Assembly: GCA_023395695.1 (NCBI GenBank)
Contig: JAEWYJ010000196.1
Span: 1-6,032, forward strand
Direction: 5' to 3'
Origin: Bacillota bacterium
GTDB lineage: Bacteria; Bacillota; Clostridia; Oscillospirales; Ruminococcaceae
DNA length: 6,032 bases
Below the pieces are notes generated by a model that was not told where the DNA came from, made no database searches, and saw only the letters and a program-made list of their open reading frames with translations. Position numbers and translations under genes: made by a program. This document shows, in pieces, positions 4,409-6,032 of the stretch. Numbering within the stretch: position 1 is the stretch's first letter; every line of letters begins with the position of its first letter.

Positions 4409-5956
4409 TTACTTTACGCCGCAAATCTCGCACAGCTTCTTGAACACGTCTGTATTGTCATAGTAGCCGTTAAACGCGTCCGAGCCGGCGCCGTAAGCAT
4501 AGACGGGAACCGGTACGCCTGTGTGCGCATAAGAGGTCCAGCCGAGGCCGGCCTTGTTATTTATGATATGCGTTATGGAAACAGAAAGCGGATCATAGCT
4601 GCCGTAGAGCAGGGCGTTTTCCTCTGTAGCCTCCCGGTTTTCATCCGGCAGCATCGCTTCGCCAAAGCCCGTTTTCAGCTTTTCAACCTCGTAGCCGGTG
4701 AGTACGAGCGAATCGGCTTTATCCGCGCCGGCATCGCCGGAGGGCAGCTTCAGGCCAAAGTTTTCAGTGATTACCGGCATGACATCTTCAAAAGCAAGGC
4801 CCGGATTTTTCTCCTGCATGCCGTTTATCAGATTATCGAACTCAACATAGGACATCCTCTGGTTGTCCATGATATTGAATGCGGTGTCGTAGCCCGTGGA
4901 TGCATAACCGATGGTCATACCGCCTGTCTCATGGTCGCCTGTAACAACAATAAGCGTTTCATCCGGATGCGCCTGCGCAAAATCATACGCAACCTGAACG
5001 GCGGCCTCAAAGTCAATAACTTCCTGAATCGTCGTCATAGCATCATTTGCATGGCAGGACCAGTCAATTTTACCGCTCTCAGCCATGAGGAAAAATCCGT
5101 TTTCATTATCGAGCACATCAATGCCCTTTTTAACAAAATCGGCCAGAGAAAGGTCTTTTCCCGACTGATCAATGGCGTAGGGCATGGCGCCGCTGTCCTG
5201 AATAGTGGGGGAAACGGCATAGCATTTGCCGGTAGAAGCATTCAGCGCAGCTATTTCGTCCTTGGTACGCGCGATGGTGTATCCGTTCTTTTGCAGAATG
5301 CCATAAGCATCGGGCTGGTCTTTTTTGTCGCCGGTGGGCTTGCTGATCTCTCCGCCTGCAAAGTAGTCGAAGCCGGACTCTGCCAACTGCAGGGCAATAC
5401 CGTAGTAGTCGTTGCGGCTGGCAACGTGGGCGTAATAAGCAGCGGGGGTTGCGTGGTTAATTGTAACGGTGGATACGATTCCAATTTTCTTACCGGCGGC
5501 TTTCAAAATTTCTGCAATATTTGTGACGGAGGTGGCCTTGTCTACCGCCATGCCAATGACGCCGCTGTGGGTTTTGTAGCCGGTGGACATGGACGTGGCG
5601 GTGGATGCGGAGTCTGGACAGAACGAGGTGGAGTCATGGGTTGTGGCCATGCCAACCACAGGGAAAGAGGAAAACAATAAATTATTGGTGGAGATTTCGC
5701 CGTTTTTGCTGTTGCCGTTATAGACCTGTGCGGAATTGACCTGAACCGCGCTCATGCCGTCGCCTATCAGCATGAATATGTATTTGGGGGGCTTTGCGCT
5801 TTGCTCAGCATTGGTTGCCTGAGGGTTGGGGATGTTTGCCGACTGTGCCGATGCCGGCCCCGTACCCTGATTTGAAGAAGGGCTTGCCGCGCATCCAGAA
5901 AAAACAGCCAGAACCATAACAGACGAAAGCAACACAGGTATTAATCTTTTTTTCAT
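4409..5956 (-). CDS. phoA: Alkaline phosphatase, lipoprotein, PhoA family
   Basis: A 515-residue secreted phosphomonoesterase releasing inorganic phosphate outside the membrane. MKKR and a hydrophobic stretch end at FSGC, so Cys22 is the likely lipidation site; a Ser/Asn/Gln/Ala/Pro-rich linker runs to about 57. Visible motifs: IGDGM (Asp66, metal); PDSASTATSMSTG with nucleophile Ser116; HATPAAYYAHVASR with His168 and phosphate-binding Arg181; ESGKIDWSCHAND with Glu293, Asp298 and His302; TGDHETGG with Asp341 and His342; SYAHTGVPVP with His478. Together these match the E. coli PhoA set (D51, S102, R166, E322, D327, H331, D369, H370, H412). E. coli D153 and K328 correspond here to His168 and Trp299, as in several Bacillus-type and marine enzymes. 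AGGAGG five bases before ATG 5956 fixes the start; the frame is open to 6010. No convincing promoter or Pho box is visible in the 76 bases upstream, so phosphate control is only an expectation from the family. Confidence 0.95.
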   Translation of the reverse strand: MKKRLIPVLLSSVMVLAVFSGCAASPSSNQGTGPASAQSANIPNPQATNAEQSAKPPKYIFMLIGDGMSAVQVNSAQVYNGNSKNGEISTNNLLFSSFPVVGMATTHDSTSFCPDSASTATSMSTGYKTHSGVIGMAVDKATSVTNIAEILKAAGKKIGIVSTVTINHATPAAYYAHVASRNDYYGIALQLAESGFDYFAGGEISKPTGDKKDQPDAYGILQKNGYTIARTKDEIAALNASTGKCYAVSPTIQDSGAMPYAIDQSGKDLSLADFVKKGIDVLDNENGFFLMAESGKIDWSCHANDAMTTIQEVIDFEAAVQVAYDFAQAHPDETLIVVTGDHETGGMTIGYASTGYDTAFNIMDNQRMSYVEFDNLINGMQEKNPGLAFEDVMPVITENFGLKLPSGDAGADKADSLVLTGYEVEKLKTGFGEAMLPDENREATEENALLYGSYDPLSVSITHIINNKAGLGWTSYAHTGVPVPVYAYGAGSDAFNGYYDNTDVFKKLCEICGVK

Positions 5957-6032
5957 AACATCCTCCTGATAATATTTACATTTATTTGCTCTGCTAGAGA
6001 GTGTATGCAAACCATCAAGATAACCAAAGCAG

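Noticed and set aside
4391..5680. A 429-codon open frame on the + strand opposite the alkaline phosphatase gene
   Set aside because: It lies almost wholly antisense to a gene with every catalytic motif intact, matches no family I recognise, and is explained by codon bias on the opposite strand.
5957..6032. Pho box upstream of the alkaline phosphatase
   Set aside because: Only one TTTACA-like hexamer is visible, without the regularly spaced direct repeats that a PhoP site needs.

Overview
The window looks like a chromosomal segment of a Gram-positive anaerobe, most likely class Clostridia. This rests on family content, since nothing here gives a species: an adenylate kinase with a four-cysteine zinc LID, a C_GCAxxG_C_C-type cysteine protein, a YibE/F membrane protein, a lipoprotein-type alkaline phosphatase, strong AGGAGG-like ribosome binding sites and roughly balanced GC content. 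Every long gene is intact. I see no phage, insertion sequence, CRISPR array, tRNA or rRNA.

Layout. Bases 2-76 (+) are the last codons of a short-chain dehydrogenase/reductase entering from the left. A 366-base gap (77-442) holds one doubtful small ORF and no firm signal. A complete zinc-type adenylate kinase follows (443-1093, +), outside its usual ribosomal-protein operon. A strong bidirectional terminator hairpin (1182-1232) lies in the gap up to 1479. The same gap has a minus-strand extended -10 box upstream of that hairpin, so a minus-strand small RNA of about 190 nt is possible.

From 1480 on, all genes are on the minus strand. In order of transcription, right to left, they are: a secreted, lipid-anchored alkaline phosphatase (5956-4409), a terminator hairpin (4389-4345), a YibE/F polytopic membrane protein (4326-3175), a 428-base intergenic region with a duplicated hairpin-bearing repeat (2747-3174), a metallo-beta-lactamase-fold hydrolase (2746-2033), and a small cysteine-rich C_GCAxxG_C_C protein (1902-1480) with its own recognisable promoter.

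How they work together. Alkaline phosphatase would release inorganic phosphate outside the membrane. YibE/F proteins are membrane proteins of unproven function, and the hairpin between the two genes argues against a simple shared operon. The hydrolase and the cysteine-rich protein are co-directional, but the second has its own promoter, so coupling is loose. I find no convincing new multi-gene system. The least explained parts are the duplicated hairpin repeat at 2843-3015 and the possible small RNA at 1182-1370.
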